A stretch of 64,000 nucleotides of DNA from Nannocystis punicea. GTDB taxonomy: Bacteria; Myxococcota_A; Polyangia; Nannocystales; Nannocystaceae. The DNA lies in the NCBI RefSeq assembly GCF_026965555.1, contig NZ_CP114040.1, positions 3,224,001 through 3,288,000 on the forward strand, in the 5' to 3' direction. A program made the translations under genes and the position numbers. This document shows positions 53,464 to 61,987 of the stretch, in pieces. Position 1 is the stretch's first letter; the number at the start of each line of letters is the position of its first letter. The notes under the pieces were generated by a model. It was not told where the DNA came from. It searched no databases and was given only the letters and a program-made list of their open reading frames with translations.

Positions 53464-53502
53464 TTGACGATTTAGACCGGTGGTCTATACTACCGGTCTA
53501 AA
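53464..53502 (+). promoter_or_regulatory. Promoter and operator of the TetR gene
   Basis: TTGACG (53464-53469) and TATACT (53486-53491), 16 bp apart, make a good housekeeping promoter. A perfect inverted repeat, TTTAGACCGGT (53471-53481) and ACCGGTCTAAA (53492-53502), lies across it, and inside the first arm TAGACC-GGT-GGTCTA (53473-53487) is itself a palindrome. The predicted transcription start is about four bases before the ATG, so the messenger would be nearly leaderless. Confidence 0.8.
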
Positions 53503-54173
53503 TGCCGCGAGAGCGCTTCTACAACCTGTCGCCCGAGGCGCGGGCGCGGCTGCTCGGCGTGGCGATGCGGGAGTTCGCCGAGCGCGGGCTCGAGGGCGCC
53601 TCGCTCAACGCGATCCTGGCGGCGGCCGGGCTGTCGAAGGGCGCCTACTATTATTATTTCGAGGACAAGGAGGACCTGTTCGTCACCGCGATCGCCGGCG
53701 CGCTCGACGAGGTGCTCGCGCGGCTGTCGCTGCCGGACTTCGAGCGGCTGAAGCCGGCGGAGTATTGGCCGGCGCTCGAGCGAGCGGTCGCCACCTGGTC
53801 CGAGCTGTTCGAGTCCTCGCGCGAGCTGCTGCGCGCCTCGCAGCAGCTGGACGCGGCCCGGCTGAACAGCCCGCGGTTCGCCGCCGTGCTCGACCGCGGG
53901 CGGGCGCTGTGGCGGCGGCTGATCGCCGCCGGCCAGCGGCTCGGCTGCGTGCGCACCGACGTGCCGCTCGAAGCGCTCGTGCGCATGGTCGAGGTCAACG
54001 ATCACGCCCTCGACGAACAGTTCCGGGCCGAACACGGCGGGGGCTTCACCCGCCGCGACTTCGAGGCGCACGTGCGCCTGGTGTTCGACACGTTCAGGCG
54101 GCTGCTCGCCGTCGATGCCGCGGCGACACCGGCCGGCGGGCGAGCGGCGGCCAGGAAGAAGCGCGCGCGCTGA
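53502..54173 (+). CDS. TetR-family regulator, autoregulated
   Basis: 223 residues. The DNA-binding domain is clear: ALLGVAMREFAERGLEGASLNAILAAAGLSKGAYYYYFEDKEDLF, with the KGAYYYYF recognition stretch. The ligand domain follows; the tail is Arg/Lys-rich (ARKKRAR). The operator at 53471-53502 overlaps the promoter and the start codon, so repression of its own gene and the downstream VOC gene is expected. ATG 53502 is almost at the predicted mRNA 5' end. The downstream gene starts 19 bp later with GAGGAGG. Confidence 0.9.
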   Translation: MPRERFYNLSPEARARLLGVAMREFAERGLEGASLNAILAAAGLSKGAYYYYFEDKEDLFVTAIAGALDEVLARLSLPDFERLKPAEYWPALERAVATWSELFESSRELLRASQQLDAARLNSPRFAAVLDRGRALWRRLIAAGQRLGCVRTDVPLEALVRMVEVNDHALDEQFRAEHGGGFTRRDFEAHVRLVFDTFRRLLAVDAAATPAGGRAAARKKRAR

Positions 54174-54192
54174 GCCGCGCGAGGAGGCAAGA

Positions 54193-55191
54193 ATGGGAGT
54201 GGAGGCACATCGACAGGTCGCGGCGCGCCTGCACCACGTCGGGCTGGTCGTCCGCGAGATGGCGGCGGCGATGGCGGTCTACCGCCGCCTGGGCTTTCAC
54301 CTGCCGGCGCCGTCGTGCGGGGCGATCGCGGGCCACGAGGGCGGTCCGGCGACGCCGTTCGGCGCGATCAACGTGCACGCCGAGTTCGCCCGCGACTTCG
54401 TCGAGCTGGTCGCGTGCGTCGACGGACCGGCCGACGCTCCGCCGGACGCGGTCCTCGTGCCGGTCGAGGTGCCGCGCGAGCACGTGGGCCGCTTCCGCGA
54501 GCTGGTCGCTCGCAGCGTGGGCACGCTCGCGTGGTGCCTGCAGCGATTCCAGGGGCTGCACATCCTCGCCCTGCAGGCGGCCGATCTCGAGGCAGTCGCT
54601 GCGCGCCTGGGCGACGCGGGTGTCGCTCACGGCGGCGTGCACGCGGCCCAGCGGCGGATCGAAGGCGACCCCGATCCGGTGGCCGTGCCGATCCGCTTCC
54701 TCGAGCTCGAGAGCGCCGAGGCGGGGCCGGGTCGGATGCCGGAGGGGCGCGTGGCGATCGTCAGCGACCCGTCGAGCGAGCGACCCGACCGCGCGCGCCA
54801 GAGCCGGCACCCCAACGGCGCAGTCGCGCTCGTCGAGGCCATGCTGTGCGTCGCCGACACGGCGCTGCCCGCGGCGGCGCGGCAGTGGGCGACGATTCTC
54901 GGGCTGCCGGCGCGCGCGGCCGGGGCGACCGTGGTGTTCGAGCTCGAGGATGCGCGGCTGGTCGTCGCGCCGGCGTCCGCGCTCGCCGAGCTGCTGCCGG
55001 GAGAGCGACCGCCCGCGCTGCCGGCGTTCGTCGCCTACGCGGTCGCCGTCGGCGACGTCGCCGCGGCGCGCGAGCTGGTGGCGCGGAGCGGCTTCCCGGT
55101 GCGGACGACCGCCGCCGGTGAGCCGTTCGTCCCGGCCGAGGCGGCCCTCGGCGCCGCGGTGATCTTCCGCGCGACCGGCGACGGCGCGTGA
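54193..55191 (+). CDS. VOC-superfamily (glyoxalase-like) protein
   Basis: 332 residues from ATG 54193 with GAGGAGG 12 nt upstream. RLHHVGLVVREMAAAMAVYRRLGFHLP is the first beta-alpha-beta module of the vicinal-oxygen-chelate fold, and VEAMLCVADTALPAAARQWATILGLPA another, so a two-module arrangement of glyoxalase-like domain type is seen. The His-Glu metal ligands are partly recognisable (HHVGLV with His; FVELVA with Glu). Its reaction cannot be named; dioxygenase, glyoxalase and resistance enzymes share this fold. Together with the TetR it forms an operon, which suggests response to a small aromatic or toxic compound (inference). Confidence 0.82.
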   Translation: MGVEAHRQVAARLHHVGLVVREMAAAMAVYRRLGFHLPAPSCGAIAGHEGGPATPFGAINVHAEFARDFVELVACVDGPADAPPDAVLVPVEVPREHVGRFRELVARSVGTLAWCLQRFQGLHILALQAADLEAVAARLGDAGVAHGGVHAAQRRIEGDPDPVAVPIRFLELESAEAGPGRMPEGRVAIVSDPSSERPDRARQSRHPNGAVALVEAMLCVADTALPAAARQWATILGLPARAAGATVVFELEDARLVVAPASALAELLPGERPPALPAFVAYAVAVGDVAAARELVARSGFPVRTTAAGEPFVPAEAALGAAVIFRATGDGA

Positions 55192-55391
55192 GGCCTCCGC
55201 GGACGGTGGCTCGCCGTCGCTGCGCGAGCGGACCAGGAGCTCAGGTGCGTCCCGGACGTCATGAGACGCCGACGGCCCTCGACATCCATCGCTCGCTGGG
55301 CGAACGGCGCTGCGCGCCGGAGATCGCCTGTCCTTCGGAGCATGTCACTCGAGACGCCGGGAGATCGTGGCGCCGAGAGCGGTCGGCTCGC
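55192..55391. other. Intergenic region between convergent genes
   Basis: 200 bp; CCTG 55327 and CATG 55341 are one pair of the 14-nt phased family. Nothing else is recognised. Confidence 0.45.
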
Positions 55392-55640
55392 TCAGCCTTC
55401 GGTGCCGGTCGTGTCGTCGCCCGTGGTGGTGTCAGGCTCGTACGACGGGCAGGCGTCGGGGTCGGGCTGGGTCTTCACGCAGCCGTTGCCGTCGGCGACG
55501 CAGGGCGAGCACCAGGGGCGCTCGGGGCTGTTGTCGGCGCACCAGGCGTCGCTGTGGACGTCCTTGTGGACGCAGTGGTCGGGGTTGGGGATCCGGCACG
55601 CGCCCGCAGCCAAGGCGAGGATGAGAAGGACATGTCTCAT
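55392..55640 (-). CDS. Small Cys-containing lipoprotein
   Basis: 82 residues from ATG 55640, overlapping the preceding stop codon by 4 bases (ATGA). Signal MRHVLLILALAAGAC with lipobox, then a short mature part with seven Cys in CxxC-like spacing (CVHKDVHSDAWC, WCSPCVADGNGC) and a Thr/Asp/Gly tail. A two-unit repeat (55631-55648) covers the start codon. It is the last gene of a three-gene operon starting with the CFI-box protein. Confidence 0.75.
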   Translation of the reverse strand: MRHVLLILALAAGACRIPNPDHCVHKDVHSDAWCADNSPERPWCSPCVADGNGCVKTQPDPDACPSYEPDTTTGDDTTGTEG

Positions 55641-56353
55641 GGGACAGCGGCGTGCAGGCGCTGGGCCAGGCGACCGGCCTTGCGCGCCGCCAGGAGGGTG
55701 AGGAGCCAGGTGGCGGCCAGGCCGGCGCCGACGGCCAGGAAGGCGGCGCCCGCAGGCCGGTAGGTGACGAGCGAGGTCGGGTCCGCGGGGTCGACTGCGA
55801 GCGGTCGGGCCACGAAGGCGACGCCGGTGATGACGGCGCCGAGGCCGAGCCCGCCGGCCACGCCGCCGAGGATCACCAGGCGACGACACGCGGCCGAGCC
55901 GTGACACCAGGGCCCGCCCGGGGCCGGGGCCGGCCCCTCCATGCCGGCAGCGACCGGGACGGGCGGGCTGGCCGGGGCGACGTGTTCGGTGGGCCTGTCC
56001 GAAGGGACAGGCGCGGAGGCGGGGCCGGGCATGCCGGGGGTGGCGAGGCCCGGCGAGGTCGCGGTCGGCGTGCGCGCGGCCGGACCGACGGGCGCGGCGG
56101 GACCGGCCGCGCCGTTGGTCGAGGCGGCGCCGTTGGTCGGGCTCGCGGGTGCGGCGTCCGTCTGGGCCGGGACCGGGCCGCGGGGCGAGGTCGCGCCGCT
56201 GGTCGCGGGCAGCGGTCCGGAAGGTGTCTCCGGGGACATGTCGATTGCGACAGGTTCCCAGGGGCCTGGCGCCGGGGACATGTTCTCGGGGGCAGCCGGG
56301 GCGGCGGCCAGGGCGAGCGCGGCGAGGGCCGCGGCGAGGGGGCTAGCCGCCAT
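55637..56353 (-). CDS. Pro/Ala-rich exported membrane protein
   Basis: 238 residues. A signal peptide (AALAALALAAAPAAPE), then a long Pro/Ala/Gly/Thr-rich region (about 20-145), and two hydrophobic segments near the end (LVILGGVAGGLGLGAVITGVAFVA; AAFLAVGAGLAATWLLTLLAA). Its start overlaps the stop of the preceding gene by 11 bp and its stop overlaps the next start by 4, so all three genes are translationally linked. Two arrays of the 14-nt family (55994-56011 and 56223-56283) lie in the low-complexity region. Role unknown; likely an envelope spacer. Confidence 0.72.
   Translation of the reverse strand: MAASPLAAALAALALAAAPAAPENMSPAPGPWEPVAIDMSPETPSGPLPATSGATSPRGPVPAQTDAAPASPTNGAASTNGAAGPAAPVGPAARTPTATSPGLATPGMPGPASAPVPSDRPTEHVAPASPPVPVAAGMEGPAPAPGGPWCHGSAACRRLVILGGVAGGLGLGAVITGVAFVARPLAVDPADPTSLVTYRPAGAAFLAVGAGLAATWLLTLLAARKAGRLAQRLHAAVP
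56223..56283. repeat. 14-nt phased palindrome array inside a gene, 5 units
   Basis: Cores GGTG 56223, CATG 56237, CAGG 56251, CCTG 56265 and CATG 56279 at exact 14-nt steps, in the Pro/Ala-rich protein. Another pair in the same gene, GCCTGTCC-GAAG-GGACAGGC (55993-56012), is a perfect 8-bp hairpin. Confidence 0.75.
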
Positions 56354-58157
56354 GACCGGGCTGCGCGCGGGTGGCCAGGTTCGCGGCGTCGGCGACCGGC
56401 TGGAGGACGACGCGGGCGAGGCCGCGGAGCAGCGGCTCGTGCTGGATGACGCGGGCCAGCGGCGGGCTGTAGGCGTAGTAGAAGCGCACGAGGTCGACGC
56501 CGGTCGCGGTGGTCTTGAGGTAGAGGTCGCGGAACGAGCGCAGCGCCGCGACCTGGGCGGCCCACGGCGCGCCCCAGGCGGCGGTGGCGACGAAGCAGAA
56601 GCTGTCGACGGTCTGGAACTGCTGCGCCTCGGTGGTGATCGCGGCGCCGACGATCGGGCTGCGGTTGGTGCACTTGTCCTCGTACACGACCGCGAACTGG
56701 TAGGTGTAGTCGCCCCACAGCTCGCCGATCTCGAGGGTCACGAGGCCGGTGGTGGCCGCGAGCTCGGCGGCGCTGAAGGTCTTGAGGAAGGCGGCGCCGA
56801 GCAGCTCGTCGGTGAGCGGCTTCTCGCCGGTGATGTGATAGACGTGGATCTTCGTCAGCTCGAAGTCGGGGTCGCTCTGCTCCGGCATGCGGAAGCTGAC
56901 CTGCACGCGGTCGAACGACATGCCGGCGAGCGCGAGGTCGTCGATCGGGACGAGCGGCCGCAGCTGGCTGCACTGGCCCCACCCGCCGCTGCCGTCGCCG
57001 CCGGTGTCGTCGCCGCTGGTGCCGGGCTCGCCGGTGGCGCCGTTGCTGTCGGAGTCGCTGCCGGCGCTGGGGTCGTCGCCGGTGTCGTCGCCGCCGTCTC
57101 CGGTGGTCCCGCCGCCCTCCTTGCCGTACGAGAACACGCCCCAGCGGAACGTGTCGCCGTTCTTGGTCATGACCCGCAGGCGGTCGGCGCCGCTGCCGTT
57201 GCTCTCGCTGAGCTTGCCGTCGCGCGGGTGCAGCGAGCCGGTGGCGCCGTTCCAATCGCCGTAGCCGAGGTACTCGGTGGTGCCGACGAAGGCCCGCTCG
57301 CGCGGGTCGAAGGCGACCTTGTAGATCACCGAGGGCTGGCCGAGGAACTCGATGCCGTAGGCCTCCAGGCGCGGGTCGACGAAGTGGTCGTCCTCGCGGT
57401 CGTAGTCGAAGTTGGCGTTCTCGTCGCGCTCGAGGTTGACCTCGACGTAGGCGGTCAGCGGGCCCTTGGCCAGCACCTCGGGCGCCAGCAGGACGGTCGT
57501 GAACTCGGCCATGTCGCCGACCGGCGTGGCGGCGGTGACGGCGTCGAGGTCGTTGATCTCGGCGTACTGCTTGGCGTCGTCGGAGTCGACGCCGCCCTCG
57601 AACTCGACGAGGTCGTTGCGCGGCGGGTAAAACGCCTGGTTGCCCTTGGGGTCGAAGCGGCCCTTGTCGGACTGGAACACCTTCGGCGACGGGCAGGTCT
57701 TGGTGTCGACCGAGATGGTCTCGTGCTCGGAGGCGGTCAGCGGCCGGCAGTAGTAGTTCTCGGCCGAGCTGCTGTTCTCGTGCCAGCCGAGCGACTCGAA
57801 GTCGGCCGGGTTGTCGTCGAGGAAGATGATCCGCGGGTACTTCTTGCCGCGCCGGTGAGCCCACACCGGCAGCACCGACTGCCGCGGCCCGTACGGCGCG
57901 CGCCAGCTCGACACGAAGTTCCACACGCCCGGCCGGTTGCCGATGCCGTACTTGCCGGTGGCCTGTGTGACGAGGACGTCTTGCACAAAGTTGCCGTCCT
58001 GGTCCTCGAGCCAGATCGCCATCTGTACGTCCGGCACCGGGGTGTAGTGGAACTCGACGAGGATCGGCTCCTCGGCGGCCGCCTCGCGCGCCGGGGCCAT
58101 GATCCCGGCCAACACGACGACGGCGCTCACGACAGTCCAGGGATGTAAGCCAGGCAC
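56343..58157 (-). CDS. Secreted protein with CFI-box C-terminal domain
   Basis: 604 residues from GTG 58157. Signal VVSAVVVLAGIMAPAREAAA, then an N-terminal beta domain (HYTPVPDVQMAIWLEDQDGNFVQDVLVT), a large middle domain, an acidic Gly/Asp/Ser linker (about 350-390) and a second beta domain. The end has CFVATAAWGAPWAAQVAALRSFRDLYL (from Cys521) and RFYYAYSPPLARVIQHEPLLRGLAR, which match the CFI-box C-terminal motif seen in many bacterial and archaeal surface proteins. That motif is thought to be a processing or anchoring signal. First gene of the three-gene operon. Confidence 0.78.
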   Translation of the reverse strand: MPGLHPWTVVSAVVVLAGIMAPAREAAAEEPILVEFHYTPVPDVQMAIWLEDQDGNFVQDVLVTQATGKYGIGNRPGVWNFVSSWRAPYGPRQSVLPVWAHRRGKKYPRIIFLDDNPADFESLGWHENSSSAENYYCRPLTASEHETISVDTKTCPSPKVFQSDKGRFDPKGNQAFYPPRNDLVEFEGGVDSDDAKQYAEINDLDAVTAATPVGDMAEFTTVLLAPEVLAKGPLTAYVEVNLERDENANFDYDREDDHFVDPRLEAYGIEFLGQPSVIYKVAFDPRERAFVGTTEYLGYGDWNGATGSLHPRDGKLSESNGSGADRLRVMTKNGDTFRWGVFSYGKEGGGTTGDGGDDTGDDPSAGSDSDSNGATGEPGTSGDDTGGDGSGGWGQCSQLRPLVPIDDLALAGMSFDRVQVSFRMPEQSDPDFELTKIHVYHITGEKPLTDELLGAAFLKTFSAAELAATTGLVTLEIGELWGDYTYQFAVVYEDKCTNRSPIVGAAITTEAQQFQTVDSFCFVATAAWGAPWAAQVAALRSFRDLYLKTTATGVDLVRFYYAYSPPLARVIQHEPLLRGLARVVLQPVADAANLATRAQPGHGG

Positions 58158-58360
58158 GGCGGCAGCATATCACGGCGACCTACCGGCCCCTCCGCCGGCG
58201 CCTGGAGCCGCGCGAGGGTCCCGCGAGGGCCGGGAGGGGTCGTTCGCGCGCTGTGCGCGGGTCGCCGCCTGCGCCGCATTCGGGCCGATAACTGGCGGTC
58301 CGGGCGCGAGTGCGCCAGATCACCGCTGCATGCGCGGACGGACCGTAGAGTAAGATCGTC
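58158..58360. other. Divergent intergenic region
   Basis: About 200 bp, probably with promoters for both flanking genes. No -35/-10 pair, operator or repeat was distinguished. Confidence 0.4.
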
Positions 58361-59881
58361 GTGGCCCTCAGCTCCTCTCATCGCCCCGGTCGCCGCCAGG
58401 TCGTGCGCCGCCGCGTCACGGCCCGCGGGTCGGGTACGCGGGTGATGGGGGCGATCCTGGTCGGCGTGGCGACGCTGACCTGCGGGCCGCGGCCAGGCAC
58501 CGAGGCCGCAGTGCCGGCGCTCGGGAGCCAGAGCCAGCTGCCCGGCGGGCCGCCGCCGCCCCGCGTCGGGCTCGGTCTGCCGAGTTTGGTGGTCTCCTGG
58601 TCGCCGCCGACGCTGACTGCCGGCGACGCCGAGGCGCTGGCAGAGGCGCTGACGGCCTCGCCCGCGGTCGAGGTGCTGCTCGGCCCCGGCCTGGCCGGCT
58701 GGGACGCGCGCGTCGGCCCGGCGCTGCAGGCCCTGAGTCCGCCGCTGCGGATCACCAGCGTGCGCCAGGCCGAGCAGGCGGCGATCGTCACCCGGCCCGA
58801 CGCCCTGACGGCCCCGCGCGAGCCCGGCGGCGGCCGCCCGCGCTACCGGGCCGACGGCATCCAGCTGCAAGAGACATGGCTCAGAAGACATGACCCGAGC
58901 GCCAGGTCGATCGTCAGCGTCGACGCGTCGACGATCGACCTGTCGGCCTGGAAGGCGCTGCCCGCCGCGCGCGTGGGCGGCTGCGAGCCGGCGATCCGCG
59001 CCCTGGCGGAGGGCCAGGAGCAGGGCCTGGCCCAGCTCGAGGGCTTCCTCAACCACGCCGACGCGCTGCTGTGGCGGTTCTACAGCGCCGAGCTGGCGGC
59101 GTTCGTGCCGGAGATCCACGCCGAGCTGCGCGCCTTCGCCGGCGACGAGGTCCCGACCGAACCTGACGCGAAGGCCAGGTACGAGTGCGGCCGGGCCTAC
59201 TGGGAGCACGTGCAGCCGTACGCGGCCTGCACGTCGGCCGACCGCTGCGCGGTGGCGCCGCGCCTGGTGCTGTCGGCCGGCGGGGCCCGGGTGGCCGCGA
59301 CCGAGCCGCCGCTGGCGCTGTCCGACCGCTGTCCGATGCTGGTCGGCCGCGACTACCCCGGCGAGCTGCGCCAGCTCGGCCTCGACGCCGCCGAGGCCGC
59401 GACCGCGGCGCTCGACCGCGACTGGTCGACCCTGGCCGACCGCCTCGGCGCGGTGGCCGAGGTGCATGCTGTCCTCGAGGACATCTGCACGCCCCGCCGC
59501 TGGCGCTTCACCGCGGCCGACCTGGTCGAGGCCCGCGGCCGCCTGGCCCGCGTCGGCGACCTGCTCGCCAGCTCCGAGCTGGCCCAGCCGCAGGCGGCCT
59601 GGCGCGTCGAGACGTCCGACCTGTTCGTGCCCGGCGCCGGGCCGATGCGCCAGCTGGCCCGCTTCGACCCCGGGCCGGCCGCCGTCAACAACACGATCGG
59701 CGCCGAGGCCAGGGCGCTGCGCGAGTTCGTGCTGTCCCGCGCGCAATGTCGTGCAGGACATGACCCAAGGCCCATGTCCGTGCTGGTCGCCGACGCGGAG
59801 TCCGGCCGCGCCCGCTTCTTCGGCTACCTCTACGCCGAGGAGCTGGTGTGCGGCGACCTGCCGCCGCTCGGGCGCGAGTGA
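58361..59881 (+). CDS. Secreted protein of unknown function
   Basis: Up to 506 residues from GTG 58361; GTG 58403 and ATG 58445 are alternatives. A hydrophobic stretch (MGAILVGVATLTCG) suggests a lipoprotein or secreted protein. The mature part has a Pro-rich lead, then a helix-rich domain (ALLWRFYSAELAAFVPEIHAEL, about 220-250) and repeated acidic sections; paired Cys (CEPAIRALAEG, CGRAYWEHVQPYAAC, DRCPML) suggest disulfides. Phased repeats are inside the gene at 58875-58892 and 59731-59776. The last 54 bp are the first copy of a 62-bp tandem duplication. No family recognised. Confidence 0.7.
   Translation: MALSSSHRPGRRQVVRRRVTARGSGTRVMGAILVGVATLTCGPRPGTEAAVPALGSQSQLPGGPPPPRVGLGLPSLVVSWSPPTLTAGDAEALAEALTASPAVEVLLGPGLAGWDARVGPALQALSPPLRITSVRQAEQAAIVTRPDALTAPREPGGGRPRYRADGIQLQETWLRRHDPSARSIVSVDASTIDLSAWKALPAARVGGCEPAIRALAEGQEQGLAQLEGFLNHADALLWRFYSAELAAFVPEIHAELRAFAGDEVPTEPDAKARYECGRAYWEHVQPYAACTSADRCAVAPRLVLSAGGARVAATEPPLALSDRCPMLVGRDYPGELRQLGLDAAEAATAALDRDWSTLADRLGAVAEVHAVLEDICTPRRWRFTAADLVEARGRLARVGDLLASSELAQPQAAWRVETSDLFVPGAGPMRQLARFDPGPAAVNNTIGAEARALREFVLSRAQCRAGHDPRPMSVLVADAESGRARFFGYLYAEELVCGDLPPLGRE
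59731..59776. repeat. 14-nt phased palindrome array inside a gene, 4 units
   Basis: Cores GCTG 59731, AATG 59745, CATG 59759 and CATG 59773 at 14-nt steps near the end of the unknown secreted protein. ATGTC-GTGCAG-GACAT (59746-59761) is one hairpin of the set. Confidence 0.65.
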
Positions 59882-59951
59882 GGCGCGAGCTCTACGCCGA
59901 GGAGCTGGTGTGCGGCGACCTGCCGCCGCTCGGGCGCGAGTGAGGCGCGAG
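59828..59951. repeat. Tandem duplication of 62 bp at a gene end
   Basis: The segment 59828-59889, ending in the last codons and TGA of the unknown protein, is repeated without visible difference at 59890-59951. Shorter GTGAGGCGCGAGC copies follow. The second copy is an untranslated duplicate of the gene end. Confidence 0.9.
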
Positions 59952-60177
59952 CTGCCGCGGCTCGAGCCCGTGAGGCGCGAGCCGCGACACCGCGCGAGCG
60001 GGAGCCGGGGCGAGCAGACGGCGCTCGAAGGCGAGTAAGCGCGCGAGCCTCGAGGACGCGCAAGGCCGAGTCGCCGCTCGGACGCGAGGGTGCGTGCGAG
60101 TCCCTGTCGCGCGCGGACCTCGGGGGCGAGCCCGCCCGCCATTGACACGCCCCGCGAGCTGCGGCCATGTCTTGCGG
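59952..60177. other. Intergenic region with degenerate short repeats
   Basis: GCGCGAGC-type motifs continue from the tandem duplication. No gene or regulatory element is clear before the expansin-like gene. Confidence 0.4.
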
Positions 60178-61152
60178 ATGCGCGGGCGACGGTTCGAGTG
60201 GGCGGCGATCTTCCTGTACACGGCGTGCCCTGGCGACGGCGGCGACACCGAGGCGTCGACCGGTGGGGTGGCCTCGACGACGGCGACCGAGGAGGCGACC
60301 GTCGCCGGCCCGACCGGTAGCCCCGGCAGCGACGGCACGGCCGGGCCGAGCAGCGGCGACGAGCCGACGAGCGCGGGCCCGACGAGCGGCGAGACGGCGA
60401 CGACGAGCGGCGGACCGACGAGCACGAGCGAGACGAGCACGAGCGAGACGAGCACCGGCGCGACCAGCACGACCGCGAGCGAGACGACCGCGAGCGAGAC
60501 GACCGGTCCGGGCACGAGCGAGACCACCGGCGGCGGCCAGGCCTGCGAGAGCCAGGACCACGAGGGCAAGGCGACCTACTACGCGGCCGACGGCAGCGGC
60601 AACTGCAGCTTCGACGCGAACCCGGGCGACGACATGGTCGCGGCGATGAACACGCCCGATTACATGGCCTCGGCGGTGTGCGGGGCGTGCGTGCAGATCG
60701 ACGGGCCCGACGGCCAGATCGTGGTGCGGATCGTCGACCGCTGCCCCGAGTGCGAGTCGGGTCACATCGACCTCGACGAGGACGCCTTCCCGATGATCGC
60801 CGACAAGGACCTCGGCGTCGTGCCGATCACCTGGCGCTACGTGTCCTGCGAGCTCGACGGGCCGATCGTCTACCGCTTCAAGGAAGGCAGCAGCCAGTGG
60901 TGGACGGCCGTGCAGATCCGCAACCACCGCAACGCGATCGCCAAGCTCGAGTTTAAAAATGAGGACGACGCCTGGCAGGACGTCGCTCGCCTTGACTACA
61001 ACTACTTCGTCGCGGAGGAGGGGATGGGGCCGGGGCCCTACTCGTTCCGCGTGACCGACGTCCACGGCAACGTGCTCGCGGACGAGGGCGTCCCGCTCGT
61101 CGAGGCCGGCGAGTCGCCCGGCGCGGGGCAGTTCCCGGCCTGCGCGCCGTAG
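60178..61152 (+). CDS. Expansin-like lipoprotein
   Basis: 324 residues from ATG 60178. A weak lipobox (IFLYTAC) and a long Thr/Ser/Glu/Gly linker (about 20-120) lead to a bacterial expansin. The first domain is the double-psi beta-barrel: GKATYYAADGSGNCSF (from 130), ACGACVQIDGPDGQIVVRIVDRCPEC and GHIDLDEDAFPMIADKDLGVV, with the conserved Asp of the active groove. The second is a CBM63-like cellulose-binding domain (GSSQWWTAVQIRNHRNAIAKLEFKNEDD; YNYFVAEEGMGPGPYSFRVTDVHGNVL). Expansins loosen cellulose networks without hydrolysis. With the GH44 enzyme it suggests a cellulose-related lifestyle. Confidence 0.93.
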   Translation: MRGRRFEWAAIFLYTACPGDGGDTEASTGGVASTTATEEATVAGPTGSPGSDGTAGPSSGDEPTSAGPTSGETATTSGGPTSTSETSTSETSTGATSTTASETTASETTGPGTSETTGGGQACESQDHEGKATYYAADGSGNCSFDANPGDDMVAAMNTPDYMASAVCGACVQIDGPDGQIVVRIVDRCPECESGHIDLDEDAFPMIADKDLGVVPITWRYVSCELDGPIVYRFKEGSSQWWTAVQIRNHRNAIAKLEFKNEDDAWQDVARLDYNYFVAEEGMGPGPYSFRVTDVHGNVLADEGVPLVEAGESPGAGQFPACAP

Positions 61153-61162
61153 GTGTTTTAAT

Positions 61163-61232
61163 GGGCATGCTCTTGGAGACATGCTTTGAAGAGCATGGCC
61201 TATCGGGCATGTCTGCGAGGACACGTCGATCC
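61163..61232. repeat. 14-nt phased palindrome array, 5 units
   Basis: Cores CATG 61166, CATG 61180, CATG 61194, CATG 61208 and CACG 61222 at exact 14-nt steps. CATGCTCTT (61166-61174) pairs with AAGAGCATG (61189-61197). The array begins 11 nt after the expansin stop codon. Confidence 0.88.
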
Positions 61233-61307
61233 TCGCCCGGCTCGCGGGTGCGCCCGTGAGCGAGGCGCGCGCTTGACCGGCCGGGGCGGGCTTGTGAAGC
61301 TCCAGAG

Positions 61308-61943
61308 ATGGACGACGACGCGCTCTTGACCGCCTGGCGAGCCGGACGGCGCGAGGCCGGGCACGCGCTGATCGAGCGCCACTACGCGGCGGTGTTCCGG
61401 TTCTTCTACGGCAAGGCGCCGCTGCCGGCGTGCGAGGACCTGGCCCAAAAGACCTTCGAGACGCTGTGCCGGCGGCCGGAGGGGTTCCGCGGCGAGGGCT
61501 CGTTCCGCGCCTATCTGCTCGGCGTGGCCCGCTTCGTGCTGATCGGCTGGAGCCGCCGCGAGCGCCGCTTCGACGCGGTCGACGACAGCGCGCTGCCGGC
61601 CGAGGGCCCGTCGCCCAGCGGGACGATGGCCGAGCAGGAGACGCTGCGCCTGGTCGCCACGGCGCTGCGCGGGCTCGACCTCGACGATCAGATCCTCATC
61701 GAGCTCAAGGACTGGGAGGGGCTGTCGCAGGCCGAGCTCGCGGGGCTGTTCCAGCTGCCGCAGCCGACGGTGGCGCGCCGCCTGCAACGCGCCCGCGCCC
61801 GCCTGCGCGCCGCCGTCGACGCCCTGGCCGCGGGCACGACCCACGCGCCGGCGCTGCGCGACCTCGACAGCTGCCTCGCCAGCATCCGCGCCGACATCGA
61901 GGCCCGCTTCGGCCGCGTGCGCGGCGCGGTCGAGGGCGCTTGA
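61308..61943 (+). CDS. ECF-type RNA polymerase sigma factor
   Basis: 211 residues. Region 2: LIERHYAAVFRFFYGKAPLPACEDLAQKTFETLCRRPEGFRGEGSFRAYLLGVARFVL; region 4: LEDWEGLSQAELAGLFQLPQPTVARRLQRARARLRAA-like segment with a complete helix-turn-helix. The kinase gene starts 44 bp later in the same direction. ECF sigma factors paired with Hanks kinases are known to be activated by phosphorylation instead of an anti-sigma factor, so this is a likely functional pair (inference). Confidence 0.92.
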   Translation: MDDDALLTAWRAGRREAGHALIERHYAAVFRFFYGKAPLPACEDLAQKTFETLCRRPEGFRGEGSFRAYLLGVARFVLIGWSRRERRFDAVDDSALPAEGPSPSGTMAEQETLRLVATALRGLDLDDQILIELKDWEGLSQAELAGLFQLPQPTVARRLQRARARLRAAVDALAAGTTHAPALRDLDSCLASIRADIEARFGRVRGAVEGA

Positions 61944-61987
61944 AAAAAGAATCGTCGAGCGGGGATCACGCGCCGCGGTGGCGGCAC

